DNA from: Microscilla marina ATCC 23134
GTDB lineage: Bacteria > Bacteroidota > Bacteroidia > Cytophagales > Microscillaceae
Direction of reading: 5' to 3'
Assembly (NCBI RefSeq): GCF_000169175.1
Contig: NZ_AAWS01000012.1
Location: forward strand, 173,171 to 237,170
Length of the DNA stretch: 64,000 nt
The translations under genes were made by a program, and so were the position numbers. Below, one piece after another: positions 49,220 to 58,571 of the stretch. Below the pieces are notes generated by a model, which made no database searches, had not been told where the DNA came from, and saw only the letters and a list, made by a program, of their open reading frames with translations. How positions within the stretch are numbered: position 1 is the stretch's first letter; the number at the start of each line of letters is the position of its first letter.

Positions 49220-49258
49220 AAAAAATAAAACCTTCCCTATAAAAGAGTGAAAGGTTTT
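49220..49258 (-). terminator. Terminator on the reverse strand upstream of the TonB pair
   Basis: On the reverse strand AAAACCTT pairs with AAGGTTTT and is followed by ATTTTTT. It would stop leftward transcripts coming from the LolA-fold gene at 49554 before they reach the TonB genes. Confidence 0.7.
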
Positions 49259-49358
49259 TGTTTTGCTTACAATACAAACTAACTAAAAGTTTAATTTAAA
49301 AACTAATTTTTTAGTTAATAATATTAAAATAAATAACTGCACAGGTTTATTCTCCCAA

Positions 49359-49526
49359 CATTTAGTGATCTTTCATAAATAATTTGAGCCATTAAAGTGT
49401 ATCTATTGCCCTCATTCTTCTCAAAAAAAAAGCTTCATAGCTTTGGCTATGCACCGTTTTTTTTGAATCGTCTGAGAACAATATATTTTCTTGAATTGGC
49501 ACATCTTATTTTTTCCAGATCACTTA
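49359..49526. repeat. 168-bp palindromic dispersed repeat, copy 2
   Basis: This copy differs from that at 2775-2942 at only three positions and has the same near full-length palindrome. Here the terminal pair reads TTTAGTGATC and GATCACTTA. It lies between the end of the LolA-fold gene and a reverse-strand terminator, so it is in the 3' untranslated part of that transcript. The two copies are inserted in the same orientation, 46.6 kb apart. Confidence 0.9.
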
Positions 49527-49553
49527 GCCCAGTATTTTGTGAGTATACAAAAG

Positions 49554-50252
49554 TTACTTACCAGGGTATTTAAACAATTGAGGGTTTACCTTTGCATTGG
49601 GTACAATATCGCTTTTAGTAATATAAAGAGTGGTAGTCCCTGGTTGTTGTATGCGTTTTTTGTGAAAAAACCACCTATTGCCTACCTGCTTATAGTCATC
49701 ATAATAGATGTGCTGCCATAAATTTTTAGAACCTTCCTTCATTCCAAGTTTTGTCTTGGTTATCCTCAACATAAATAGGTGGGTATCAAAAAAAAGGTGT
49801 TCTACTGTTCCATTCTTTTGAATAGTCTCCAGTTGATGATACTCCTTGCCTTCTATCGTAGTAACCCCTATATACTTTATTTTGTGCCCCTTCTTCTTGT
49901 AGTCAAGATAGTAAGGCTGCAAAGGTGGTCGCACAATATTGTTTTTGAACAACACAGTTTTCCCATTAACTCTTTTGCACCAAGAGCGTTTGCCGTCGCT
50001 TGTGGTAGTGCGACAGAAGTCTACCATTTGCCAAGCATTTGAGCTCAGGTGAGTCACTTCATACTCACTCCTCATATAAATCCTTGTGAAGTATGCTTTA
50101 TAAGTAATAGTGTGCAACTGTCGCCACTGGTCTTTGCCTCCGATAGCTTTAAAATGTGCCTCCAGAATATCGTCAGCAGTTTGTGCCTGAGCAAATTGGC
50201 TGCTTCCCAAAAACAGCAAGGCAAATAAAAAGAGTTGAAATGTTTTTTTCAT
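49554..50252 (-). CDS. Exported LolA-fold (outer-membrane lipoprotein-sorting-like) protein
   Basis: The 232-residue protein has a signal peptide (FLFALLFLGSSQFAQAQ). It opens with the common DDILEAHFKAIGGKDQWRQL segment that precedes a LolA/LppX-like incomplete beta barrel (YKAYFTRIYMRSEYEV, EGKEYHQLETIQKNGTVEHL, FFDTHLFMLRITKTK). In Bacteroidota such proteins are usually annotated as outer-membrane lipoprotein-sorting-like, with unproven lipid-binding roles. It differs from true LolA in length and lacks a lolB neighbour. It is monocistronic between two MITE-like elements. Confidence 0.78.
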   Translation of the reverse strand: MKKTFQLFLFALLFLGSSQFAQAQTADDILEAHFKAIGGKDQWRQLHTITYKAYFTRIYMRSEYEVTHLSSNAWQMVDFCRTTTSDGKRSWCKRVNGKTVLFKNNIVRPPLQPYYLDYKKKGHKIKYIGVTTIEGKEYHQLETIQKNGTVEHLFFDTHLFMLRITKTKLGMKEGSKNLWQHIYYDDYKQVGNRWFFHKKRIQQPGTTTLYITKSDIVPNAKVNPQLFKYPGK

Positions 50253-50288
50253 GGTATGTATTAGAATTTATATAACTTGCTTAAGTTA

Positions 50289-50534
50289 CAATACTCCGCA
50301 GTATTTTTGGTGAAAGTTGTTTGCTGGTAATCAGTTATTTATGAATTTAAAAACTATTTAACTGGTTGGTGTAGGCTAAAACTGAAACCCTTTTAAAAAT
50401 AAAGTGAGTAAGCAATCTTAATATAAAATACTGATTAACTTCGTTTAGCTCACAAGTTCGGTTTACAGTATTTAACAAGGTAAACATTTACTCGAATCAG
50501 CTATGGACTACCGACTAAATACTATGGACTATTG
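50289..50534. repeat. CAATA-terminus MITE-like element, copy 2
   Basis: 246 bp, matching 27776-27994 apart from a 27-base insertion at about 50434-50460. The outer ends read TTACAATACTCC and GGACTATTGTAA, so the terminal inverted repeats extend through the AGTATTT blocks (18 of 21 positions). TAAGTTA flanks both sides (50282-50288 and 50535-50541), as a 7-bp target duplication would. No ORF is present. It fills most of the gap between the LolA-fold gene and the DASS transporter gene. Confidence 0.87.
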
Positions 50535-50598
50535 TAAGTTAAGAATCTTATTCTATATAACCTCCATATTACAGATAAAGATATAGCCATTCCATCAG

Positions 50599-52149
50599 CT
50601 ACTTTGCCCAAACAGGTAATACTCCTCGCTGAATGTCAAAGACATAGGGCAATACAGTATTGGCAAGCAATGCCAACAGTAATACTGCAATAAGGTTGAG
50701 CCAAATGCCTACTCTCATCATTTGCGATACTTTGATATGCCCGCTGGCAAACACTATAGCATTGGGTGGGGTGGCCATAGGCAACATAAAAGCACAGCTT
50801 GAAGCAATAGTTACAGGAATGGTCATCCAAAGTGGGTTTTCGTTGAGCCCTACCGCTATGCCCGCTACCACAGGCACCAGTACTGCTGTAAGTGCTACAT
50901 TACTCATAATCTCGGTCATAAATAACATCAAAGCAATAAGAATCAGAAAAATCACAGGAATACTCAACGCACCACTTACCACGGCTACTCCATCACCTAT
51001 TACTCCAATAATCCCTACTTTAGACAAGGCCGTAGCCAGGCTTAAGCCTCCACCAAAAAGAAGTAAAATCCCCCAGGGTAAACGCTCAGTATCTTTCCAT
51101 TCCAGCACAAATACCCCCTTTTTATAATCTACCGGAATTACAAACAACGCTACAGTAACCACCATAGCAATGGTAGCATCGGTGAGTTTCCAGGCAGGAA
51201 AAGCACTGTTCAAGGCATTTTTGAAAATCCAAGCCAACGCAGTGGTTAGAAACAATGCCAATACTATGCGCTCGGCTTTGCTTATTTTACCTAATTTAGC
51301 AAGCTCACCTTTAATCACTTGTTGGGCACCTTCAAAATTTCCTAAACGATTGGGGTATAATATTTTTACCAAAAACAAATAAGCAATTCCTAACAAAACC
51401 AACATCAACGGAAACCCAAAAGCAAGCCAACGGGCAAAGTCTATAGTATAGCCAAATTTTTCGTTGAGCACGCCTGCCAGTACCGTGTTGGGTGGTGTAC
51501 CTATAATGGTGGCAATCCCGCCAATATTTGCTGCATAAGCAATGCCTAGCATCATAGACAATGAAAAGTAGCGTGTGCCTTTGCTCAGGTGTTGGTTGGG
51601 TTCTTTGCTGCGCAAAATTTCAATGACTGATACACCAATGGGCAACATCATAACAGTAGTGGCGGTGTTGCTGATCCACATGCTTAAGGCAGCAGTGGCC
51701 AGCATAAAACCCATAATGATGCCGTTGGCGTTGGTTCCGGTGAGGCGCACAATATTAAGCGCAATACGCAAGTGTAATTTCCATTTTTCGAGGGCAAGAG
51801 CCAGCATAAAACCTCCCATGAACAGGAATATAATAGGATTGGCATAAGAAGCAGCCGCTTCTTTGATGGGTAATACACCTGTCAGCGGAAACAATACGAT
51901 GGGCAAAAGAGCGGTTACTGGCAAAGCAACTGCTTCGGTGACCCACCAAACGATCATCCAGGTACCCACAGCAAGGGTATGAAAAGCAGGTACACCCAGA
52001 AATGGGGTTTCGGGTGTAACCCAGATAATGAGCAAAAAAAGCAAAGGGCCAGCAAAGAGTCCTAATTGTCGGCTTAAGGGAATGGCAGTATTCAAATCAG
52101 TTGGTTTTAAATGAAGGATCAATTTGATATTTAAAACCGTGAAATACAA
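50599..52149 (-). CDS. DASS/SLC13-family sodium:anion (dicarboxylate) symporter
   Basis: The 516-residue integral membrane protein has about 11-12 helices. It contains the two SN-T signature turns of the DASS fold, SNTATTVMMLPIG in the first half and SNVALTAVLVPVV in the second. Also present are TPPNTVLAG and ATPPNAIVFASGHIK, which form the substrate and Na+ sites. It is expected to import dicarboxylates such as succinate or malate, or possibly sulfate, with Na+. The length is normal. The assigned N-terminus is longer than usual; the real start may be a few codons later. It is monocistronic. Confidence 0.94.
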   Translation of the reverse strand: MYFTVLNIKLILHLKPTDLNTAIPLSRQLGLFAGPLLFLLIIWVTPETPFLGVPAFHTLAVGTWMIVWWVTEAVALPVTALLPIVLFPLTGVLPIKEAAASYANPIIFLFMGGFMLALALEKWKLHLRIALNIVRLTGTNANGIIMGFMLATAALSMWISNTATTVMMLPIGVSVIEILRSKEPNQHLSKGTRYFSLSMMLGIAYAANIGGIATIIGTPPNTVLAGVLNEKFGYTIDFARWLAFGFPLMLVLLGIAYLFLVKILYPNRLGNFEGAQQVIKGELAKLGKISKAERIVLALFLTTALAWIFKNALNSAFPAWKLTDATIAMVVTVALFVIPVDYKKGVFVLEWKDTERLPWGILLLFGGGLSLATALSKVGIIGVIGDGVAVVSGALSIPVIFLILIALMLFMTEIMSNVALTAVLVPVVAGIAVGLNENPLWMTIPVTIASSCAFMLPMATPPNAIVFASGHIKVSQMMRVGIWLNLIAVLLLALLANTVLPYVFDIQRGVLPVWAK

Positions 52150-52317
52150 ATTATCATAGTGCTATGTATATACCCATAAATAAGTGTTTACTTCAGGTTG
52201 GTTTAACCTGTATGTTTGCAAGCAAAAAAGTATGTATTAGGTATCTGGGATCTGAGGCACTATAGGTCATTTGCTTTTATCCAAGGGAAGACAATCCTAG
52301 TATTTTTTATCTACCTT

Positions 52318-55056
52318 TTACTTTTTTGCCATTTTGTTGATTGCATAAGACACTGATACCATAAAATAACGACCAATGGTTTGTACTTGACTTTCTTCTA
52401 CATAGTTGAGGTGGCTGGTGCGGTCAATGCCTTGGTTGCGATTCAGAATGTCAAACGCAGTAAACTTCATTTGCAAGCGGTTTTTAAGCATAGATTTGGC
52501 AATTGAGGCACGCAATACAGGGACAGTTTGAGCCCCTTGCTGAAATGCCTCGTCTGTATATACCGATTGGGTAAAAGAGACTTCCAGGTTCCAGGTTTTG
52601 CCTATGTCCAAATCTCCTTGCACATAATAATCTTCCTGCATAAAAGACCGGTTAAACTCTGCTGTTTCTGAGTAAGTCGTAACATTTTGACTAAACTTGG
52701 CTCCGATTCTGATATCCATTCGTCGTTTTTTGAAATTTTCCAGGCGTATATCTATCGAATGACGCTGGCGTTGTATGGTGTTTTGAACATCGTTTATAAA
52801 CACCAGCCCTTGGTTAAACATCCCATTAACCTGAAGATTGACTTTGGCGTGCATCCAGCGCAAGGGTGTGTTAAAAGCTAAGTAGCCATTAGTATTGGCA
52901 TCATAAGCCACATTTACTGGTGTCGATAATTGATTCAGATTGGCGTCGGTACTTACCTTGTTGGTGATTTTGTTTTGCGTATAGCGCCCCGCTAAGTTGG
53001 CCTGGAGCATGGTGCCCGAAAACATGTCAAACGAATAATAAGCCAGCCCTAAACGGTGTACAAACTCTGCGGCTAGGTTGGGGTTTCCCTGATAAATATT
53101 GGCAGGGTTACTATTGTCAACTACTGGTTGCAGTTGTTGCATACTTGGGGCTTGTACCACAGTGCGATAGTTAAAGTTCAGGTCACGGTTATTATTAATA
53201 TTCCAGCGAAAGCGCAAACTAGGTAATACATTCAAAAAGTGACGGTTGATGCGGGTTTCGGAGGTAGTAATGACCCCATTGAGCGACGAATATTGTGTGC
53301 TGGCGCCTACAGTCAGGTTAAAGTTTTTGCGGTTGTACATCCAGCGTAGTGTACCTTGGTCGTAGGTATAGTCGTTGTTGTAGCGGTTGCTTAAACTATC
53401 GAGGTAGTATTCAATGTATTGAGGGGGTTGGCTTATATCATAAAAATCTTTGATTGAGGCATTGTTATAATTGTTACGCTGATATTTTAGCTCTAAATAT
53501 TTACCCTTGCCCAGTGGTTCTATAAATGCAGCTTGTAAGTCATAGTTATAGCGTTCATTATGCAAAGCTTGCCGTTGGCGAATGGTAGAGGAAGGCAAGC
53601 CCAACAAGGTTTGTACATTATTGAGTTGATCATTGCCCTCAAGGTTTTGCAAGCCAAATTGCCCACTCAAAGTGAGCGAACGCCCCCTAGAGTTAAATCT
53701 TTTGCGGTATAGTGCCCGTACCTTCACCCCAATTTCCTGGCTGTTGCCCCGGGTCTGGCTACTGGTGTTGTTTTGGGCAACACCTTCTTGAGTAGTTTCG
53801 CTTAAACTAACATTCGTATTGTTGCCCTGATTATACATTATATCAGTTGATACCCGCAAACGTTGACTTTTACTAAGTTTATGATCCAGCCGCAAGTTTA
53901 GGCGGTTATTCCAGTTTTTGAGCACTTGGTCTTGTTGCGCGTTGGTCAGAAAACTGCTAGAGTCTGAGAAAGTTTCGCGAAAAGAGCGTTGGTTAATGTC
54001 GCTACGAATGGCATTGAAAAAGTAATTAGCATGTAGGCTGGTACGCTTGTTCAAATCTACATTCAGGTTGGCGCCTGCGGCACTGGTAGTGGCTAAAGCC
54101 TGGTTATTGTTGAGTTGTAGCATAGCCCCCAAACCACTACTACCGTTAAGGCTGAGGTTGCCATTTTCGTTGCCTAAGTTCTCTAGCCCTCCCATAAAAT
54201 TGATGTAATCCATGATAGAAAAAGGGCGTTCGTTGATATTGTTGGTAGTACCCAATAGTGAAAGTTGACTGGTAGCATTAAAACGATGGAGGTTAAACTT
54301 GCCTTTATAGTGATCATTGGTGCCATAGCCTGCAGCTACATTGCCAAAATACCCTTGCTTGCGATTTTTTTTAAGTTTAAGGTTGATGGTTTTTTCTCGG
54401 TTGCCATCGTCAACTCCTGTAAACTTCGACATCTCCGACTGGTCGTCAAACACCTGTACTTTATCTATGGCATCTGCGGGTAAGTTTTTGGTGGCAATCT
54501 TGGGGTCTTTGCCAAAAAACTCTTTGCCGTCTACCAACACCTTTTGTACCTCTTTGCCTTGTGCTTTTATTTTTCCATTACGGTCTACCTCTATGCCTGG
54601 TAGTTGTTTGAGTAACTTTTCTACATTTGAGTGAGGGGTTGTTTTAAAAGCTTGAGCGTTATATTCAATCGTATCTTTTTTGATCACAATAGGTATACGT
54701 TCGTCCTTGACTACTACCTCATCCAACAAAGCTTTATCTTCTTGAAGCTGTACTTTGCCTACCTCATAGTTTTGCCTTTGGGCAATAGTCAAAGCTTTTT
54801 TAAAAGGCTTAAAACCAGTAAAAGACACTTGAAGTATATACTTACCTTGCTTTACCTTTTTTAGCAAAAAATCACCCTGAGCATCAGTAGTAGCAAACTT
54901 GGCAAGCAACGAATCGGGCGAGGTAACCAATACTACAGTGGCTCCTGGCAACGCTTTGCCATGAGCATCGCTAATTTTACCTTGAATATTTTGAGCCTGG
55001 GCACAAAGCCCCCAGCCTGTGAACAATAGCCACAGGTATATTGATAGATTTTTCAT
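52318..55056 (-). CDS. Outer-membrane beta-barrel family protein (TonB-receptor-like, OMP_b-brl_3)
   Basis: The 912-residue protein has a signal peptide (to CAQAQ) and a CarboxypepD_reg-like domain (IQGKISDAHGKALPGATVVL). The plug region has KDTIEYNAQAFKTTPHSNVEKLLKQLPGIEVD and GKEFFGKDP. A large barrel with many NINERPFSI and DLNFNYRT-type strands ends in YFMVSVSYAINKMAKK. This is the outer-membrane-barrel family paired with GLPGLI proteins; the partner gene lies 95 bases upstream in the same direction. The exported or imported substrate is unknown. Confidence 0.92.
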   Translation of the reverse strand: MKNLSIYLWLLFTGWGLCAQAQNIQGKISDAHGKALPGATVVLVTSPDSLLAKFATTDAQGDFLLKKVKQGKYILQVSFTGFKPFKKALTIAQRQNYEVGKVQLQEDKALLDEVVVKDERIPIVIKKDTIEYNAQAFKTTPHSNVEKLLKQLPGIEVDRNGKIKAQGKEVQKVLVDGKEFFGKDPKIATKNLPADAIDKVQVFDDQSEMSKFTGVDDGNREKTINLKLKKNRKQGYFGNVAAGYGTNDHYKGKFNLHRFNATSQLSLLGTTNNINERPFSIMDYINFMGGLENLGNENGNLSLNGSSGLGAMLQLNNNQALATTSAAGANLNVDLNKRTSLHANYFFNAIRSDINQRSFRETFSDSSSFLTNAQQDQVLKNWNNRLNLRLDHKLSKSQRLRVSTDIMYNQGNNTNVSLSETTQEGVAQNNTSSQTRGNSQEIGVKVRALYRKRFNSRGRSLTLSGQFGLQNLEGNDQLNNVQTLLGLPSSTIRQRQALHNERYNYDLQAAFIEPLGKGKYLELKYQRNNYNNASIKDFYDISQPPQYIEYYLDSLSNRYNNDYTYDQGTLRWMYNRKNFNLTVGASTQYSSLNGVITTSETRINRHFLNVLPSLRFRWNINNNRDLNFNYRTVVQAPSMQQLQPVVDNSNPANIYQGNPNLAAEFVHRLGLAYYSFDMFSGTMLQANLAGRYTQNKITNKVSTDANLNQLSTPVNVAYDANTNGYLAFNTPLRWMHAKVNLQVNGMFNQGLVFINDVQNTIQRQRHSIDIRLENFKKRRMDIRIGAKFSQNVTTYSETAEFNRSFMQEDYYVQGDLDIGKTWNLEVSFTQSVYTDEAFQQGAQTVPVLRASIAKSMLKNRLQMKFTAFDILNRNQGIDRTSHLNYVEESQVQTIGRYFMVSVSYAINKMAKK

Positions 55057-55151
55057 GGGAATATGGTAGTGTGTAGTAAGAAGTGAGTATCAATCAAGTA
55101 CTCACTTACAAGGGTGATATGGTATAATGGGTAGAGTAGAAGAGAGGGTAA

Positions 55152-55946
55152 TTAATTTTTGTGAAACTTGATAGTCCCTCCTTTATTTCTGTATCTTTCT
55201 TTCATTTCTTTCTGCTTGCGTTGTTGGATTTTCTTAAACTGTTTGCGACTTACCTTTTTCCCTTTTTTAGGGGGAGTAATAGTGCCTTTGTCTAGTTTTT
55301 TGAGGTTTATCTGGGTGGCAGTGGTGGTGGTAGGCTCCGATTTTTCACCATCGTCTTTAATCTTAATGCTGCTCAGTTCCAAAACCATTCCTGGCAATTG
55401 ACCATATCCGCGAGGACCCGACGCCACAGGAATTTGCATCGTAAACCAAGCCTCAGCCTCTTGTTTATTAGTTTTGAGCGTAGCACGGCGGCATTCATAG
55501 CCCAAAATCTTTTTAGTTTCTGCGGTGAGTTTCCACTGAAGTTTTTGAGGGGCATCTTTGATTAAAAAACGCTTGCCCAAAAAAGTACGCATGTCTACCA
55601 CCTGTTGGTTAGCAATATTGTAGTATAGTTGGTCATCACTTTCGCCCCCGGCAAATTTAATTTTGATTTGAGTCCCTCCTGCGCTAAACGACTGTTCGGT
55701 GGGTTGCTCCTCTTTGCTAGGTTTGGCTGGCTTGCGATACACCGATTCTTTGTCATTGAAAAATAACTGTTTTTGTGAAGTGCGGTTTTGAATTTTAGCC
55801 AATTGCTCTTTAGACAACATGTTTACAATATCGCCAGTGAGTTTTACCTTGGTTTTGGTGGTATACAAAATGCTGCCTTCGTTGTTTTGGGCATTTGCCA
55901 ATAAAGGGAGTGAAGCAATGAGTACTAACGTTAAGAGTTTTTTCAT
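55152..55946 (-). CDS. GLPGLI-family protein
   Basis: The 264-residue exported protein (signal to LLANAQ) carries the family motif as GYGQLPGMVLEL, together with ILGYECRRATL before it and EAWFTMQIPVASGP. The C-terminal tail is strongly basic (KKGKKVSRKQFKKIQQRKQK). GLPGLI proteins are Bacteroidota periplasmic proteins of unknown function that are often encoded next to the outer-membrane barrel protein found here at 52318-55056. It is first in the two-gene unit. The Lys-rich tail is unusually long. Confidence 0.9.
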   Translation of the reverse strand: MKKLLTLVLIASLPLLANAQNNEGSILYTTKTKVKLTGDIVNMLSKEQLAKIQNRTSQKQLFFNDKESVYRKPAKPSKEEQPTEQSFSAGGTQIKIKFAGGESDDQLYYNIANQQVVDMRTFLGKRFLIKDAPQKLQWKLTAETKKILGYECRRATLKTNKQEAEAWFTMQIPVASGPRGYGQLPGMVLELSSIKIKDDGEKSEPTTTTATQINLKKLDKGTITPPKKGKKVSRKQFKKIQQRKQKEMKERYRNKGGTIKFHKN

Positions 55947-56290
55947 GAGAGGGTATATGTTTTAAGTTACCTCACAAAGATAAAACCTTAGGAAGAGTCA
56001 TTTTTTTAAGGAAAGTTAAAGAGTGTTAAAAGATGTTAAGCAAGTTGAATGCTTAATGGTTTTATGGTTGAGCTATTCCAAAGCTCTCTGAGTACAAGCT
56101 CGCTTGTTCCAAGCCTGTATTTGGAGTAGGTTTCCTTTTGAAGGAGCACGAAATGAGGTCTTTTACTTGAGGCTTTAAGCAGTGATATGCATCGGTATCC
56201 AAGGGTTTTATAAAACACTAAAAAATCAAGGCAATCTAAAACTGTAGAAGCTTGTAGAACAGCCTTCAACTTGTAGTTATAGTAACTTCT
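55947..56290. other. Intergenic gap, nothing recognised
   Basis: AT-rich DNA between the GLPGLI gene and the repeat unit at 56291. A 92-codon reverse frame (56036-56314) runs into the repeat and has no family-like features. No terminator of clear quality was found. Confidence 0.4.
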
Positions 56291-56398
56291 GCTTCTAACT
56301 AACAAATAATACATTGAAAATGAGTGTGCTATGAATTTGTTGGCTACCTATAAGGGGTAGCTCGCGACTTGTCGCTTAAAGCTTGCCCCCTGTTGGGG
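56291..56398 (+). repeat. GCGACTTGTCGC-type dispersed unit, copy 3
   Basis: It runs GCTTCTAACTAACAAAT, then CTCGCGACTTGTCGCTTAAA and GCTTGCCCCCTGTTGGGG, matching 45109-45224. It lies immediately beyond the stop of the reverse-strand phosphopantetheinyl transferase gene, so in that gene's 3' region it would be read in antisense orientation. Its GCCCC-GGGGC hairpin could end transcription. Confidence 0.75.
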
Positions 56399-56401
56399 CT
56401 A

Positions 56402-57046
56402 CTAATTAGCCTGCCCGAAGCAAATATAGTAGTCCTTATTAAAACAGTAATAATGTAGAGTATGTTCGTTTAGTGTGCCATTTACCCTAAGAAAACTCTG
56501 AAGTTCTCCACGTTGGGCAAGCCGAAATGGACTAACAAGTAAGTCACTATTAAAAAATAACTGTCCTTTGGAGTGAATTTTATACAAAGTTTCTTTGGCG
56601 CTCCAGTAAACAGTGATTTTTTCCAGGTTGTTATTGACCTCTTTTTGTTCTTCTTTAGATAAAATTCTTTTAGCAATTTTAAGCAATTTGCCTTGCACCC
56701 GCTCTATGTCTATGCCCACTTCTTTGGAGGTATGTATAATGCCTACAGCGTAGTTTTCGGTGTGCGATAAAGATATACGGTAAGCTCCATCTGCGAGGTA
56801 AGGTTTACCGTTGGTACCTTTCAGAATGCCCATATACTCTTCGTGTTGTAGCTCAAGGAGCTTTTTGATGACCAGACGGGCAGCGGTTGATTCGCTCTTT
56901 TTGGCTTCGTGCTCTATGTCGTTTAGATAAAACGCTTCTGAAGAACGGGGAGAAAGTGCTTGTATTAATTCTTGTGAACTCTCTTTGATCTCCCAAATGC
57001 CCCAGCTGCATTGTGGATTACTGTTTTCTACGTGTATAAGTGGCAT
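56402..57046 (-). CDS. 4'-phosphopantetheinyl transferase superfamily protein
   Basis: The 214-residue protein has the two ACPS-superfamily motifs: VGIDIERV (D113, E115) for Mg2+ and CoA binding, and WSAKETLYK (W148, K151, E152). ISLSHTENYAVG precedes them, as in Sfp-type enzymes. It transfers the phosphopantetheine arm of CoA to carrier proteins. The size matches short Sfp-like PPTases. No PKS or NRPS is in the window, so the target may be a fatty-acid ACP or a distant pathway. It is monocistronic. Confidence 0.92.
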   Translation of the reverse strand: MPLIHVENSNPQCSWGIWEIKESSQELIQALSPRSSEAFYLNDIEHEAKKSESTAARLVIKKLLELQHEEYMGILKGTNGKPYLADGAYRISLSHTENYAVGIIHTSKEVGIDIERVQGKLLKIAKRILSKEEQKEVNNNLEKITVYWSAKETLYKIHSKGQLFFNSDLLVSPFRLAQRGELQSFLRVNGTLNEHTLHYYCFNKDYYICFGQAN

Positions 57047-57205
57047 TGTATGGGTTTTTCAAAATCAGTGCCTGAAGGTAATTATTGTGGTAAAGGTTAG
57101 AGCATTTTAACGTTTGGGCATACAACAAAAAAGGTGTAATTGAAACATACTCTTGTAGGCAATTAAAGTTTGGAGCAATTTACAGAAAAATTATTACTTT
57201 TGGTG

Positions 57206-58120
57206 ATGAGCAAAATAGAAGTGACAAAAATAGCTACCCTTACCGGGCACAACGACTGTGTTTATGGGCTTGCCCCCAGCAAAGAAGCCAACATACTTTT
57301 TTCGGCAGACGGTAACGGGATGGTGGCACGTTGGAACCTCGAGAAGCCCGAAATAGGCGATATGGTAGCCAAAGTACAAAACTCTGTGTATGCTTTACAT
57401 TACCGTGAAGCAGGTAATCAGTTGTTGGTAGGGCACAATTTTTCTGGTTTGCATCTCATAGATTTAGACTCTAAACAGGAGCTCAAGTCTATAGAACTCA
57501 CCTCTGCTCAGATATTTGATATTCAAAGCATTGGCAACCTTGTTTTGGTGGCTTGTGGAGAGGGGTTGGTAGTGGCGCTTGACTTTGACAATTGGGCAGT
57601 GCGTAAACATTTGAAAGCATCAGATAAGCACGCAAGGGTCATTGCGGTGCATCCCAATCAAAAAAGCTTTGCGATTGGCTACAGCGACCACCATATCAGG
57701 GTGTTCGATACTGAAACACTTGATTTACAACACACCATTGCTGCCCATAGCAACTCAGTATTTGCCTTGCGTTATTCGCCCGATGGACAGCATTTGGTAA
57801 GCGGTGGTCGTGATGCACATTTGAAGGTTTGGAACGTAAGCCAAGACTATACTTTACACCAATCTATTGTGGCGCACATGTATGCCCTCAACTCATTGGA
57901 TTTTAGCCCTGACGGGCAGTATTTTGTTACAGGCAGTATGGACAAATCGATCAAGGTGTGGGATGCCCACACGTTCAAGCTACTTAAAGTCATTGACAAA
58001 TCGCGGCATGCCGGGCATGCTACCTCTGTTAATAAACTGTGGTGGTCGGCTTATCAAAACTTTGTAGTTTCGGCAAGCGATGACCGAACTGTATCTGTAT
58101 GGAGTTTGAAATTTCCATAA
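57206..58120 (+). CDS. WD40 repeat protein
   Basis: The start at 57206 (MSKIEVTKIATLTGHNDCVYG) is preferred; the frame is open 12 codons earlier. The 304-residue product is a single propeller of about seven WD40 blades, with the GH...VWD/VW pattern clear in the second half: YSPDGQHLVSGGRDAHLKVW, FSPDGQYFVTGSMDKSIKVW and VVSASDDRTVSVW. The first blades are more degenerate. There is no signal peptide, so it is cytoplasmic. It is probably a protein-interaction platform; no partner is indicated by neighbours. Confidence 0.9.
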   Translation: MSKIEVTKIATLTGHNDCVYGLAPSKEANILFSADGNGMVARWNLEKPEIGDMVAKVQNSVYALHYREAGNQLLVGHNFSGLHLIDLDSKQELKSIELTSAQIFDIQSIGNLVLVACGEGLVVALDFDNWAVRKHLKASDKHARVIAVHPNQKSFAIGYSDHHIRVFDTETLDLQHTIAAHSNSVFALRYSPDGQHLVSGGRDAHLKVWNVSQDYTLHQSIVAHMYALNSLDFSPDGQYFVTGSMDKSIKVWDAHTFKLLKVIDKSRHAGHATSVNKLWWSAYQNFVVSASDDRTVSVWSLKFP

Positions 58121-58256
58121 ATTGAGTTAATTTGCTCATTACCGCTATTATGATGTTATCAGTAATTTAATTATATTTATTTTGATTGTTGATTTGTTCA
58201 ATGGCTATATAGTTTTGTAACATATTACAAAACTAATAGGGAAGTACCATTACTTA

Positions 58257-58491
58257 GGAACATGTTCAAAATAAGTATCGAGATTGAGGGTGTATACTCG
58301 AGGCTGACTTTCGTTACTTTTTGCAGTCGTAGCCATAGCTACGGCGAAAACCGATGGCTGCAGCCCTGCTGCGCCGAGCTCTGCCAAAGGCTAAAAGTAA
58401 CGAAAGTCAGTAAAGAGGATATGTGTTCTAAACCGGACAGTTATTGTTGAGGGCTACGCCCGAAATCCCGTTTACGGGGCGATCACGTTCC
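58257..58491. repeat. GGAAC-terminus MITE-like element, copy C
   Basis: 235 bp with termini GGAACATGTTC and GATCACGTTCC, flanked by TTA on both sides (58254-58256 and 58492-58494). It is almost identical to copy A. It contains an intact inner inverted repeat, CTGACTTTCGTTACTTTT paired with AAAAGTAACGAAAGTCAG, enclosing about 80 bases with further hairpins. It fills most of the gap between the WD40 and DivIVA genes. Short frames inside are not considered genes. Confidence 0.9.
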
Positions 58492-58571
58492 TTAGCAATA
58501 GAAATAAAGCCATTATATAAAGCATTTATAGCATTAGAATATCACTTTTAGACCAATCAAAACAGAAACTT

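Noticed and set aside
56036..56314. 92-codon reverse frame beside the GCGACTTGTCGC unit
   Set aside because: It runs into the repeat and has no recognisable domain.
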